A DNA stretch of 64,000 nt from Diplonema papillatum. Its lineage: Eukaryota > Euglenozoa > Diplonemea > Diplonemida > Diplonemidae. Positions 24,801 to 34,852 of this stretch are shown here, one piece after another (position 1 is the first letter of the stretch; each line of letters starts with the position of its first letter). A program made the position numbers and the translations under genes. The DNA is taken from NCBI GenBank assembly GCA_030068145.1, contig JAPJBO010000364.1, forward strand, positions 62,001-126,000, written 5' to 3'. Below the pieces are notes generated by a model. It saw only the letters and a list, made by a program, of their open reading frames with translations, was not told where the DNA came from and ran no database searches.

Positions 24801-26166
24801 TGTCGTAACCCTCCAGCAGCTCTTCGTCCACCTGGATCGCGTCGACGTGCTTGCGCAACTCAGCGAACCCTTCGTCCATTTCGTCGCCAAACAGGTTCAA
24901 CGGCTCCGCTAGGTAATCCGCCGCGGATGCAATGCCGAGGTCGTACAGCGCGTCGTTGGTGTCGGTGTCGCTGGAGTCCCGCCGGACGGCTACGCGGGCG
25001 AGACCAGACTCTTCGCCGTCGTTGGCGCTGTTGCTCGCGGAGCTGCGCGTGCCGGCGGCGGCCATCGCGCCGGGCTCGTCCTCGTCCCGGGCTCGAACCG
25101 GGCCGCTGGCGGCGTCTCCCGCGTCGGATGCGTCGTCTTCCTCGTCGCGGTGGGCCTCTGCTTGCGCGCCCTCAGCCTCGGCGGCCGCAGCGCTGATGTT
25201 GACCACGTTTTCCGCGATGGCTGCGGGCTGCGCAGCACGGTCGGACGGCGTGTCTTCCGGTGCGACAGCAGGTCGTCGCTGGTCGTCGTCTTCCGCGTCT
25301 CCCCCGGGTGTTGCCGCTGGGGGGGGCTCTCCGCGTTGGCTTGCGTCTTGTCCACTTTGCAGTGCAGAAGGGTCTTCGGGCGGTGCGAGCTCCGCGCTTT
25401 GTGAGGGTTCTTCGGGTGACGCTGCCTCCGAGTTGTGCGCACTCGGCCGCGGAGCAGAGGCTTCTTCGGGCGGTGCCAGCGGGTTTGCGTGTTGGCCGGC
25501 TGCGGGCGGCGGCGGCATGCGGTTGGCGAGGGCCGATTGCTGCGCGTCGGCCTCCTGCTCAGCCGGGGCGAGCACCGGCGTCGACCCGGCGTCGGACCTC
25601 TGCTGCGGAGCAGCGGAGGGCGACTCTTCGACGGCTTCCGGATCCTGCTGCTGCGCGAAGACAGCCGACATCATCGCATCTTGCCCGCCGCCGGCGTGCG
25701 GGGCGAGCACGGGCGTCGCGCCCACTTCGGACATCGGCTGCTGGGAGTCCTGCTCCGCCGTGTGGGCGGTCGCCGACGGCGTCCCCGCGGGCTCGGAGCC
25801 TTGCTGCTGCGCGAACGCTGCGCCCAGCATGTCGTCTTGCCCGCCCGAAGCCGGGGGTTGGCCCTCCTCCTGCTGTAACGCTTCGCCGGTTCCCTCGGGG
25901 TTTTGCTGCGGCTGCTGCTGCTGCGGTGAGGGCGCCTGCGTGTCGTCTTGTCCAGCAACCGCCACCGGCCCTTCTGCGTCCTCGCCTCCCGGGGCAGGCT
26001 GGTCGGGCAGAGCAGGATCCCGAGCAACCGGCAGCCCGTCGGCTTCCGGCGAAGCCGTCACGGCGTTTCCCCCCTGGCCCGTGCGCGCCCGGGGGCTCTC
26101 TTCTTCGCCTTCGGCATCGCTATACTCGAGCTGCTCAATCCCCCCGAGTTCTCCCTGGCCTTGCAT
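12822..26166 (-). CDS. Large C2-like, four-span membrane protein (four exons, 1898 codons)
   Basis: The exons are 26166-24294, 24197-23939, 17055-14466 and 13796-12822. Junction phases agree at all three introns (G|GG to Gly625, AG|G to Arg711, phase 0 at 1574/1575), and the total is exactly 1898 codons plus TGA. Residues 1-430 are acidic, rich in Ala, Gln and Glu, and disordered. About 460-560 is charged and helical. About 570-780 forms a beta-rich C2-like domain spanning exons 1-3 (FEVWRLKSGRYCPVDTCVGW lies at the junction). About 800-1150 is disordered and Ser/Pro-rich. Membrane segments lie near 1340-1366, 1398-1433, 1438-1462 and 1483-1508. Exon 4 (1575-1898) is a compact conserved-looking domain with acidic inserts. 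I do not recognise the family with certainty; an OFCC1-like or ciliary C2/membrane protein is possible but untested. The intron 2 content makes this gene unusually long. Confidence 0.8.
13983..14110 (+). repeat. Dispersed repeat 'GTGGCTCCCTGGGAGGGACA' (copy 1)
   Basis: It is shared with 41425-41560 (same strand) and 61850-62035 (reverse). The common features are CTCCCTGGGAGGGACAGG, a GGGTTAGT block, CCAGGGCCT and CCCCACCCA, followed by CGCTACCGC and TGACCTTTCCCGAGA. It has complementary purine and pyrimidine blocks that could fold. It is noncoding. Confidence 0.85.
14280..14345 (-). pseudogene. Decayed copy of a fragment of exon 4, inside intron 3
   Basis: It matches 13595-13655 of exon 4 in the same orientation. 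They share a core CTTGAGGTAGCTCATGATGT and the flanking CTTCCCAGCC, with about 80 percent identity over 60 nt by eye. It carries substitutions and small indels and is not bounded by splice sites in phase. It is a second example of a local exon echo. Confidence 0.8.
17684..17740 (+). repeat. GA-tract plus 'GTGCAGGGACCAT' repeat, abutting the helicase relic
   Basis: It is the same family as 1009-1083. The copy stops at CTCCGGGGA, and the following bases run directly into the helicase relic frame, so the repeat marks or lies near its left junction. Confidence 0.8.
17720..18850 (+). pseudogene. Broken DExH helicase of virus-like (SF2) type; candidate endogenous viral element
   Basis: The frame is open from about 17740 to an in-frame stop at 18201, then continues in the same frame to a second stop at 18435. 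Walker A (motif I, GAGKT) lies near 18100 and DEAH (motif II) near 18335, followed by a TATS motif III-like segment near 18420. After that the reading is scattered over frames with several stops; weak motif V- and VI-like segments may exist near 18720 and 18840. The order and spacing fit the polyprotein helicases of positive-strand RNA viruses or a related DExH family. The upstream 300 nt encode about 100 residues I do not recognise. It lies opposite to the host gene in its intron. A cellular DExH origin is not excluded. Confidence 0.6.
19540..19625 (+). repeat. Dispersed repeat 'GTGGCGATAATCTGCA'
   Basis: It is also found at 51478-51555 and 58640-58690 (truncated). Shared blocks are GGATTAGAATGCAAAGAA or GGGTTAGAATGCAAAGAA, CTGTGGCGATAATCTGCA and CGCGGTTATCTCTTCGCACG. 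It is noncoding. Confidence 0.8.
20470..23300 (+). pseudogene. Multi-frame remnants of unidentified coding sequence
   Basis: Several consecutive plus-strand segments look coding in composition but switch frame or hit stops. One is near 20480-20590 (a helical LAAESLNKLEYQARSAGDEA segment). Others are 21950-22240 (charged, helical), 22124-22387 in another frame, 22470-22590, 22590-22800 and 22990-23105. None is continuous and none shows a motif I can name. All share orientation with the helicase relic 2 kb upstream, so they may be the rest of the same inserted element. An alternative is an unrelated decayed host or transposon gene. Confidence 0.35.
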
Positions 26167-26274
26167 CAGACCGAAAACCGCCCCCCGTGAGTTCGACCGC
26201 CCACCGGTCGCACCCTGGCACCCTGTCCTACCCCCTGGTGTGTCTTCACGCGTATTTCTTTATAAGAATGCAAG

Positions 26275-26440
26275 TTCGCTTGAGATTCCTGGGGTTTAGG
26301 GTCTCCGTGTGACCGTTGTTAAATGGGTTCTCTCATAGAGCAAGAAAGGGCTATATGGTTACGGGTTGTGCCTTTGGTGCACGCTTTCGTTATGGGTTAT
26401 GGCTAGCCATGTCCGGGACTGTTTGTGACCGACACCAATT
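26275..26440 (+). repeat. Dispersed repeat 'GGTTATGGCTAGCCATGTCC'
   Basis: It is shared with 50955-51125. The common parts are GGGTTTAGGGTCTCCGTGTG, AAATGGGTTCTCT, AGAAAAAGGGCTA/AGAAAGGGCTA and GGCTAGCCATGTCCGGGACT. The palindrome GGCTAGCC lies in the centre. It is noncoding. Confidence 0.85.
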
Positions 26441-26496
26441 TCATTCCTTCGTGGAGTGTAGTCTTGGGCCCCCCACGTTCTAAAAGTTGAGACTTC

Positions 26497-26640
26497 TATT
26501 AGAGTGCAAGTTCACTTAGAAATCCCGGGTTTTATAGATAATGTCTCCCCGGGTGACCATTGTGAAAAGGTTCCTTTAAAAGTATCGTATATGAGTGTGC
26601 GTATCGTATCTGCGGTTGTGGCAGTACGTGTGCTTGTTCG
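26497..26640 (+). repeat. Dispersed 'GAGTGCAAGTTCACTT' repeat (forward copy)
   Basis: It is the forward member of the family described at 6020-6135; other forward copies are at 39328-39450 and 42845-42970. Together they show conservation over about 120 bp. Confidence 0.8.
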
Positions 26641-27236
26641 TGTGTGTGGAACGGACCCGGTTTTATGTGGTGCCTCCCTTCCCGGCAGTACTACCAGTGC
26701 GTGTGATACGAACCTATTTTAACGTGGCCCCCCTCATAGCGAGAGTGCGTCTTCGCGTGGTTTCTTGCGCTATTTGTGGATTAGAAGGTCGGTATTTTAA
26801 AGTCTCCGGTTGACCGTAGCGGCTTGGGTATGGAGGGGGTTGAGAAAAGTGAGAGGGTGCCGCTCGTTTCGGGTGATGTGTCACTCCGTTGTGAAACCTT
26901 GTGAAGTCCCCTAACGCGTTTAGGGGGTGTTTGGGATTGGGTAGGGCGTGGTCGTTCTGCTGCGGCGTGAAAAGCCAGGAAGTTTCGACGCTAATCTCCG
27001 ACCCTTGATTATACGGGTTGCTTGCTCGTCAGGAAGATCCCGGTGCCTGGCTTTTCTCCTAGGTTACTCCGTTGAAATAAGCGCAAGGCGGCCCCTCCGG
27101 TGTTTTCTTCGCGATTGCATGAGTCTTATGGAATTCTTCCCCAACAGCCACCGGGTTCTTGAGGCTCGGGGGCCCCATTCCCCCGGCTGGAGACCCCTGG
27201 TGCCTGGTCTCGAGGGGAGTTCGAGCAGGAATTTGT

Positions 27237-27380
27237 GCGTGCCGGTTGATCGTTTTCCCACTTGCATTTACCCTGTGTCATTTTCAGGTAAGGAATTCTG
27301 ATCAACCACCCAAACACGCTGCCTACGTCTTTTTAGCCTGCACAATACATTGAAGGGCAACCCGCAAGATTGTTAGTACT
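27237..27380 (+). repeat. Dispersed 140-bp repeat 'GATCGTTTTCCCACTTGCAT'
   Basis: It is repeated at 37035-37190 and 44205-44360 with more than 90 percent identity by eye. It contains TTCAGGTAAGGAATTCTGAT (an AG|GTAAG splice-like string), AACACGCTGCCTACGTC and CCGCAAGATTGTTAGTACTA, followed by an A tract in two copies, as expected of a retroposed element. Confidence 0.85.
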
Positions 27381-27479
27381 AACAGATTCCATCTCGCGTG
27401 ACTTGTACCACCTGGGTCCGGGCTCCCGGTAAGTTCCCCGGAACCCCCCCCCAAAGATTTTCGTCTGGACCAGGTGGTT

Positions 27480-28726
27480 AAGCATTATTCAGGGTCAAGC
27501 TACCCCGGAATAGAACCCCTGTTGTCGAAGGCCTGACAATCACACTAACAAATGAGCCGAAGGAGCGGTGGACCCTGGCGGACACGCTGCCGGGAGAGGA
27601 GACGGCGGCGTTCTTCGACGGCGGCAGTCGGGGGAACGGGACCAACGGCGCGGTCGCGGGAGCCGGGGCGGTCTTCTACGACAAAGGCGTCAAGCAGTGG
27701 GAAGTTGAGAAGCCCATTGCCGGGAGAGCGACGAACAACGTGGCGGAATACGTCGGGCTCGTCAGCGTGTTGGCGAGGTTGCTGCGGGACCCCGTGCCGC
27801 CGAAACCCCGCACCATCGTGGTCAAGGGCGACAGCGAACTGGTCATTGGTCAGATAAAGGGCACGAAGAGGTGCAACGAAACACTCCGGCGATACTACGA
27901 CCAGGCGCAGAACCTGTTGGCGAAGCTGCACGACCGACGGACGACGATCGAGCCGGTGCACATTCCTCGCGAGCTCAACAAGGATGCGGACGAACTGTCG
28001 AACCGCGCCATGGACACCGCACAGCGACAGGCGGCACAGGCCTACAGCGACTCGGCGACCGCGAAAGGGTGGGCGATGAGGACCGCGCTGAGCAGGTTGG
28101 GCAAGATTGCGCGCGTGAAAGCCGTCCACCCGGCCCTCGAGATGCGCGTCAACCACCTCACCAGCCTCGGGGGACCCATCCTCCAGGGCCTCAACAAACG
28201 GCCGCAGATCAACAACCGGGAGGCCTTCGAAGCGGTGATGCGGGCGTTCGAAGTCGCCGCCGTACGGCACGTGCCCAAAAAGATGGCGAACAAAGGACGG
28301 GGCGACCAGGGCGGCCACTGGGAGAAGGCGGGTGTCCTGACCGGCAGCTTCCGACCCCAGGCCCATTACCCACGGGGGTGGCAACACAGCGGCGAGAAGT
28401 GGAAGGCACGGGCAAGACACGACCGGGCGACGCACCGCCGCGCACGCGGCGGCGGCAGCCGCCACCTTTGGGACGTCCTAGCGAACGCCGAGAAGAAGAA
28501 AGCCGACGCGCAACGGGCGGGGTGCAGACCGGGATCGTCAACCAACCGCCCGACAGCGGCTGCAGCGGCAGCAACAGCGGCAGCGACATCGACAGCGGCG
28601 ACGTCGCGAGGACGCACGGAAGGACCCGCGGCACAGCACCAGTCCATTCCCCACGCGGGGGGGGATGGCCGTGGAACCCTCCCCCGGGATGACGAAGGCT
28701 GGGGAGAGCCGGGGGCAGTGAAGTAA
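27480..28726 (+). CDS. RNase H-domain ORF of retroelement type
   Basis: The frame is open from after a stop at 27480 to TAA at 28726. No ATG precedes the domain, so the true start is elsewhere or the element is 5'-truncated. RNase H1-fold residues are all visible: Asp in FFDGGSRGN (near 27620), Glu in NNVAEY (near 27745), Asp in KGDSELVIGQI (near 27835) and Asp in DADELSNRAMD (near 27990). The family cleaves the RNA of RNA/DNA hybrids during reverse transcription. The C-terminal 240 residues are basic, then Ala/Gln/Gly-rich, without a recognised domain. No reverse transcriptase is seen upstream. Intact catalytic residues suggest recent activity or domestication. Confidence 0.75.
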
Positions 28727-28902
28727 CGAAGCCCGCGAATGGTGGGTGGTGACCCCTCCGAACAGTCTCCGGCCCTGGCCCACGCCTGATGCCGCAACCC
28801 CTTAACCCGGGCGGCGGCGCTTTGGCATGAGTCAGGAACCCCAAGGGGAGCAGCGCGAGAGGCATCATCCACGCTTCAAAGGCCCACACACTAATCCAAC
28901 TC

Positions 28903-29020
28903 TATGAACATGCAATGTGAATAGCCTCCATTCGAGCCAACCCCACTTTTCTGTAAACGACTTTGAAAGTGTATTGTTTTTGACTGGATTTAGTGGGGAG
29001 TTAGCTTTTTCCCCCCCCCT
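28903..29020 (+). repeat. Dispersed repeat 'GAATAGCCTC(C/T)ATTCGAGCC'
   Basis: It is also at 60825-60965, where the first 45 bp are themselves duplicated. The later parts share TGGATTTAG and AGCTTTTTTCC/AGCTTTTTCCCC. It is noncoding. Confidence 0.75.
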
Positions 29021-29102
29021 GCCGGGAAACGGAGTCGGGGGAGGTCCGGGGGGTCTCCCCTCCGGGTGCTGGCGCCGAACTTGCTACCACACGTCGAACA
29101 GC

Positions 29103-29515
29103 ATCACCAGAACCCGAACTTTGCTTCGCCCGAACTTTGCTTCACCAGAACTTTGCTTCACCCGAACTTAGCTTCGCCCGAACTTTGTTTCGCCCGAACT
29201 TAGCTTCGCCCGAACTTTGCTTCACCCGAACATAGCTTCGCCCGAACTTTGCCTCACCAGAACTTTGTTTCACCAGAACTTAGCTTCACCAGAACTTAGC
29301 TGCGCCCGAACTTTGCTTCACCAGAACTTTGCTTCACCCGAACTTAGCTTCGTCCGAACTTTGCCTCACCCGAACATAGCTTCGCCCGAACTTTGCCTCA
29401 CCAGAACTTTGTTTCACCAGAACTTAGCTTCGCCCGAACTTTGCTTCGCCCGAACATAGCTTCACCAGAACTTTGCTTCACCCGAACTTAGCTTCGCCCG
29501 AACTTTACTGTTTCC
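29103..29515 (+). repeat. 16-bp minisatellite (about 26 units)
   Basis: Units of the form GAACTTTGCTTCACCC repeat head to tail, alternating TTTG/TTAG, CTTCG/CTTCA and CCC/CCA variants. Three units make a 48-nt period that reads through in frame. It starts 380 bp after the RNase H ORF stop. The order of variants suggests higher-order blocks of several units. Confidence 0.95.
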
Positions 29516-29861
29516 GAACTTCAGCTGCTGCCTCCAGTCTCGCCCCGCGCCGGCCTTTAGCCGAGCGCACGTAATTTACAACCCCTGTTATTCGAAACAC
29601 CCCCCGGTTCCCCCCAAGGAGACCCGTCACAAGCTCCTGCCGCGGCTGCAGTGCGTGCAGGAATCTGTATCGTGGCCATCCTCAGCGTTCGGCATTGCAT
29701 CGCAGCCCTGCGGTATTTTTTTCGCGACCTGACGAAACGCCTATTTTTGACGGAGGCCGGAGGGGGTAGAAACAGTACGACCACAATGCCACGGAGGTTC
29801 TTCTTCACACGCCTATGGTACTTGCCCCCAGATTCACCATTTACTGTGCATAGTGCGTTGC

Positions 29862-29925
29862 TCAGGCTAGTGCGTTGCTCAGGGTAGTCGAAGGCCTGAC
29901 AATCACACTAATGCAACAAATTCAC
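29862..29925 (-). repeat. Reverse copy of the 'TAGTGTGATTGTCAGGCCTT' repeat
   Basis: It matches 52352-52415 across about 60 bp, including CAGTAGTGAATTTGTTGCAT. A 17-bp piece (GCTAGTGCGTTGCTCAGG) is doubled at its left edge. Confidence 0.8.
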
Positions 29926-31254
29926 TACTGTGTTTCGTCGGCGACACATTTCCTCCCGTGTGATTGAGACTCCTTTGCATTGGTGTGAGTTTGCAACCGG
30001 GCGGCCGAGTATCTGTATCAATAAAAGCAGGTGCAAAATTGCGTGCAACAGAAAAAGGAAGCTGGGAACCAGACCTTTTTTTTTTTTTTTTTTTGAAAAT
30101 TTGTGCCATTCAGTTTTTCCCTAGCTTGGGGAAGGGGGGGAAAGGGGGGGGGGGGGGGGGGGGGGGGGTAGTGGGCAGCATCATTTATTTTTTGTGGGGG
30201 ATCTTTTGTGTGTACGGTGTGCTTATTCTTTTATTCTTAAAACTTTTCGCTTTGGAAAAGCATAGTGGAAAACACAGGAAAGGGTGGTGGGGAGGGGATG
30301 GAACCAGGTAAGAAAGGGGGGGAAGGCTTGAAAAGATAAAGGTGGGGCAAAAATAGGGAAGCAGGGGATGGAACAAAAAAAAACAAGAAAGAAAACTCGA
30401 ATTGATTTGTCAGCGAGTGCAAGAGTATGGAACCACCATTGCTCCCAAGTGGGGTGGTCGGCATCGTATGACCTGCCGGGGAGAATCAGTTCAATTTGTT
30501 GTTGGCAATAGTGGACATCATTGGCGGGTCATAGGGAGGACAATGGAGTACCACCCTCCCAATGACCTACCGAAGACAAGAAGCCTTCGACCGGCACGAA
30601 TAACACAAAACGTGTGCAAAAAGAGGGTCGAATTGAAACACAAAGATGGCTTGAAAAGATCACGAGCCCACACGTATTCCAACAGTGCTTGGTGATTGAA
30701 ATAACGTCGGCGTGTGTGACCGTCCACAAAGGGCTGGCCACAAACTGTCGCTGGCTCCTGTCAAAAGTGTTTGGTGCCCCTGCCAGGACAACACGGCGAA
30801 CTCCCGCGGATCGAAGAAATGCGTAGTTATGTTGAAAATAATGTGGAAAGAAAAAGAAGAAAATAACGAGGTTGAGAGGCATCAGACCCTAAAGCACAAG
30901 GAATGGGGTGCTGTCTCTCGAAAAGATGTGTGTGTACAAGGTCGCATAAACATTTGGCAACGCCAACACAAAAAAAAAAAACGCCAGCCACCAAAAGTCT
31001 GAAGTTTTCTCGTTTCGGGTGATTCCTTCGGTCTCCTCTGCTCCCCCAGCAAAAAGGTGTTTTTCGCCGGTGGGCTGTTGTCGGTTCGTGGAGGAAGGCA
31101 ATCCCACCAGGGCAGTGTTCTTCACGGCAACACCCAAAAAAGAAAAGGAAAACAAGGAGAAGAAAAGAACGGGCGGGGCTGGGAGGAAGGCAAAATCAAC
31201 TTTTTCAAAAAATGAAAGGTCTGTAGGAGTGTGAGGGGCTGTCGTCGCTCCCGG

Positions 31255-31330
31255 GGGGAAAGTCTTAGTTGATGTTTAGGCAGAAGACTGTCACGCATAC
31301 ATGCGCTGATGCCAGCATCAAGTCTTCGCG
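31255..31330 (+). repeat. Dispersed repeat 'ATGTTTAGGCAGAA'
   Basis: It is shared with 56785-56855: TGTTTAGGCAGAA, CGCATACATGC/CGCATGCATG and GCCAGCATCAAGTC/GCTAGCATCAAGTC. It is noncoding. Confidence 0.7.
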
Positions 31331-31389
31331 GGGAAGCGAGGCCCGAGTAAAAGAACTGCCAGTCTCCACGAAACGTGCAGACATGGAGA

Positions 31390-31465
31390 GAAAATAGAGA
31401 GAGAGAGACGAGTTAGAGTGCAGGGACCATCTCTCCGGGGAGTTTCCGGTCTCCTCACTTCTCTT
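31390..31465 (+). repeat. GA-tract plus 'GTGCAGGGACCAT' repeat (copy 3)
   Basis: It belongs to the family at 1009-1083. This copy is the most complete, running on through GGAGTTTCCGGTCTCCTCAC and a TCTTCGTGCTGCTACGG segment. Confidence 0.85.
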
Positions 31466-34400
31466 CGTGCTGCTACGGCGGGCGTAAGTCGCTCCGGAGG
31501 CGCGCAGCAGGTTGCGGCTCTGCTACAGTGAGTGAGAAATAGATTCTGTTTCAGAATATGTTTCTAAATGGCCGGCGTATCTCGATCCCCTGGTTCAAGA
31601 TTTTCATAACCATCGGTCAGTTCAACACCCTCCTCTCCAGCAGCTCTGATGAAAGCCCTACTACTGGCACGTACAATGATTCATAGGCTCGTCAAGGCCG
31701 CAGGGGTGCGGCTGGTCCACACTACAGGGATACCGATACCAACGAATCGCGGTGAGTAACCTGGGAATGAGGCTACCTCTCTCGGAGTCCTGGTCTTGAC
31801 CTTGCCGCTACCCGGACGCGGGATCTTAACGTGGGTGACACATTGTCGACCCAGTTGACCATGTCCACAGGTCCGGATGCTGCGTGCAGTCGTCTCGTTT
31901 TTGAAGGTGCATTGACACTTGAAACGCCGCCCACGAGGACATGTTTCACTATCCTTGTGTGGTACTCAGGCCTGCTTCTCGGCCGGCGGACTTAAGGGCA
32001 AAAAACGTAGTTCGGCATGCAGGCAGTACCTGTTAGCCCGCAAACTCGTTTCGACCCCGTTTCTTAGGCCTGCCTTTTTGTTGACTGTTTTCTTTTGCGT
32101 TTCCGACAATTTGGTGCCATTTTTCTTAAAGTGAAGGGTCTTTCTTTCAAAAGTGTCTCTTGCTACCAGCATAGACTGCGTTTTGTGGTTGAGATGGAGT
32201 CAGTAAAAATAGAGGACCGGTACTTTAGATTGCGTTTGTGTCGTTTGACTTTTTGGAACATTTTCTTCGCGGGCCACGCTGCAAACTTTGAGTTTTTCTG
32301 CTCTTCGCGTGTACAGGAAAACTGCCATGGTACAAGCCTGTGCGTGTTGTAGGGCAGGCCCAGAATTACAAGGTACTAAAAGGATGGCCAATCTTCGGGC
32401 AAGCTCGATCCATCACACTGCCTGCTGAGGTGGGGCGGGGGGGGCAAAAGAGACAAGTTCGTCCTGGCAGCAGACTTGTTCGGTTTAGCAGCAGCGCGCC
32501 GCTGCTCCAAACATCTGACCTTGCCGCGAACAAAAGGGCAAAAGTTCCCAGGGTCGATCAAAACAAAAAGCAAGTCACGGGGGAGCCGCCCACAGGCAGA
32601 ATGGGGTGCGAAGAAAATAGGGGGCAGGGGGGGGAGGAGAAGAGGCAGGGGGGGAGGAGAAGAGAGTGTGGCGCAAATACCTACGTGTGTGAGTCGTTAC
32701 TCAAAAGACACCAGTTTCGGGGTAATTCGAATGGTTAACACCTGTTTGTTTTGAGGGTACTCGAAATGGCCGTGGTGTAAACTCGAACACTTCCCGCACA
32801 GACCCCTGCAGCTGGCACGGTGTTAACCCGACCTGTTGTCGCCCGTGTTCAGAGCTGCGCCGACTGATGAGAGAACAGTGGAATTCCTCGTATCCCGCGG
32901 AAGAAGCTGGGCACACCCCCAGATTTTTCTTCCACCCGTACAAATTTGTTTTCTGGCCAGTCGCAGGGGTTGTTCCAATCCCCGCAAACCCGAAAAAGTC
33001 CAAAAAACTGTGCCAGTCGAGCTTCTGCTTCCCTGGTCGCGGCCCTTCTTCTGTACTGGCGGCGGCGGTTCTGGAGCCTTTTTCTAACCAAAACTGGATA
33101 GCCGGTAGCTCGGGCTGCTGGGGAACTCTGTGTTGGATGATTGCCCAGTCAAAAATAAGTCGGAAGGATCAAAGGGTTGGGATCATAAAAAACTGAATTT
33201 TCCCTGACCCTGGGTTCGGGGCGACCCTGGGAAGTGTTAATGGCATCCACAAGACAACAAAAACACGAGAGCATTTACTAACGGTGACGGTACTATACTT
33301 GCCATCGAATACACACACATCGTACTTGCCAATTGGCAAGTACAGCGTGTTTGCCATCGTGTGACGAGCCAGTAGTGAAGGAGCGAAGGAGAGTGTAACG
33401 AACACAGTGTTGCGTGGAAAGCGACAAAAGAAAAAGCCAGAGCGGTGAAGGAGCACCTCTCCCCCACCTGCTCTGGGAGATGGTCCAAAGGGAACTGTCG
33501 TGGGGGGGGAGGGGGGGGGGGCGGGGGTCGACGAGAGAGAGGGTTTTGTTGGGTTGTTTGTTGTCATTATACTCTCTTTTTTTTCCCCCTCGTACAGCAT
33601 CCGTTGTACAGTGTGTGGCACACGAAAGAACCCGCTCTACTCGGTCTGGTGGCCTCACACATCCGATGAATGGCCCCGTGCTCAGGCGGTCATCCTCACC
33701 TTGATTTACGCCCCCTCCCCCTCCAAACCCGGGGCGTCTTCAGGAATACTGACTTCGTTATATTTGTTGTTTTATAGACAGTCTTGAGACCGGGAGACAA
33801 AAGGTGTCAACTTAACCCTTGGTCCCGCACCTTCTGTTCAACCTATCCATTTCCCCCCTCCCTCTTTCTTCGACACGTAGCAAAGTAAACTTGGTAGGTC
33901 TGCATCGAACCCTGTTCAAAAGTGTTTTGTTTGTGCGCACTAGCGGAACTCACCTGCCTTGGCAAGTTTCATGTGGTACGCTGCCAACTACTAATTTTTA
34001 GTACCAATGCATTGTTCACACCAAAAAAGTCATTGGTTGGGTTATCCCGCATCGTGCACTCGAAAGGGGATACAAAGATGATGAGTGCACCTTTTTTCCC
34101 CACTTGCTAGCCTTTGCCAGTGCAATGCAGTTTTTCCTATTCCGTCGGAATATAATCGTTGCTATTTGTCGCACGTGGAGAGACGGGGGGCGAGGTTTAC
34201 AGAAGTGAAGACTTTTCTACCCTTTGGCCTCAAGAAAGAAAGATACTCGGAACGGACCGCTCTGGTGCTTGTCGACGGAAAACTAGGGGGAGGAGATTCA
34301 ACGAAACGACAAAAATGGGTCCTTTTGTTGTCGTCCGCATAGCCGCTTGCTTCTCCGGGGGCGTCCGCCCCAGCGCACCTTAATAACACAGGTGTTCTCA

Positions 34401-34852
34401 ATCAATCCCCCCCCCCCTTTACGCCCAGCACTAAACCCGGACGTATTTGCGCTTCGCCGATGTGTTTCCTCCTCGAGCTCCTCGAGATCTTCAACGATTT
34501 TTGCAACCGGCGGCCTCGGCGAGTACTTCCTGCTAAGCAGGTGCTCATCCAAAAAGAATGAAGCGCGGGGTTCCCCCCAGCCACGCTGCTCATTTTCAAG
34601 CCAAAAACGGGTCTTCTTTTCTGGTTTCCTGCGGGGGAGACGAGAAAAGAGTGCAAGCAAAAGCGCGCGGTTGGCTCGCGCGAGATGAAGAGAAAGAAGA
34701 AGAAAAGAAGAAGAAAAGAGAAAAGGGCAGGTAGCGGGTTGCCGTCGCCAGTTCTTCTGTATATAACGGGGTGGGGGGCTGCAGTGAAAACAAAGAGCGG
34801 TTCTTTGCGACGCTGTGTTCTGTTGCCCAGCGCCGGCAGTCCTCACGTTCTG

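Larger units (their letters stand above)
26167..27479. other. Intergenic region upstream of the large gene
   Basis: No gene is seen. It contains two related repeats, 26275-26440 (also at 50955-51125) and 26497-26640, and a 140-bp repeat at 27237-27380. The promoter of the large gene should lie immediately above 26166; no motif is assignable. Confidence 0.5.
28727..34850. other. Gene desert, left part
   Basis: No recognisable gene. Named contents are a minisatellite (29103-29515), dispersed repeats (28903-29020, 29862-29925, 31255-31330, 31390-31465), a poly-T tract at 30077-30094 and a G-run of about 26 near 30143-30168. There is a palindrome at 33290-33360 built around CTTGCCAATTGGCAAG. Short open frames occur on both strands, but none has coding character. 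Confidence 0.5.

Noticed and set aside
24932..26312. Two long plus-strand frames opposite exon 1 of the large gene
   Set aside because: They are antisense artefacts of GC-rich, Ala/Gln-rich coding sequence.
27545..28465. 306-codon minus-strand frame opposite the RNase H ORF
   Set aside because: The plus strand has all RNase H catalytic motifs, so the minus frame is a shadow.
30143..30168. Long G-run as a possible telomeric or regulatory G-quadruplex
   Set aside because: It is a homopolymer within low-complexity sequence; length may be a sequencing or assembly artefact and no function can be supported.
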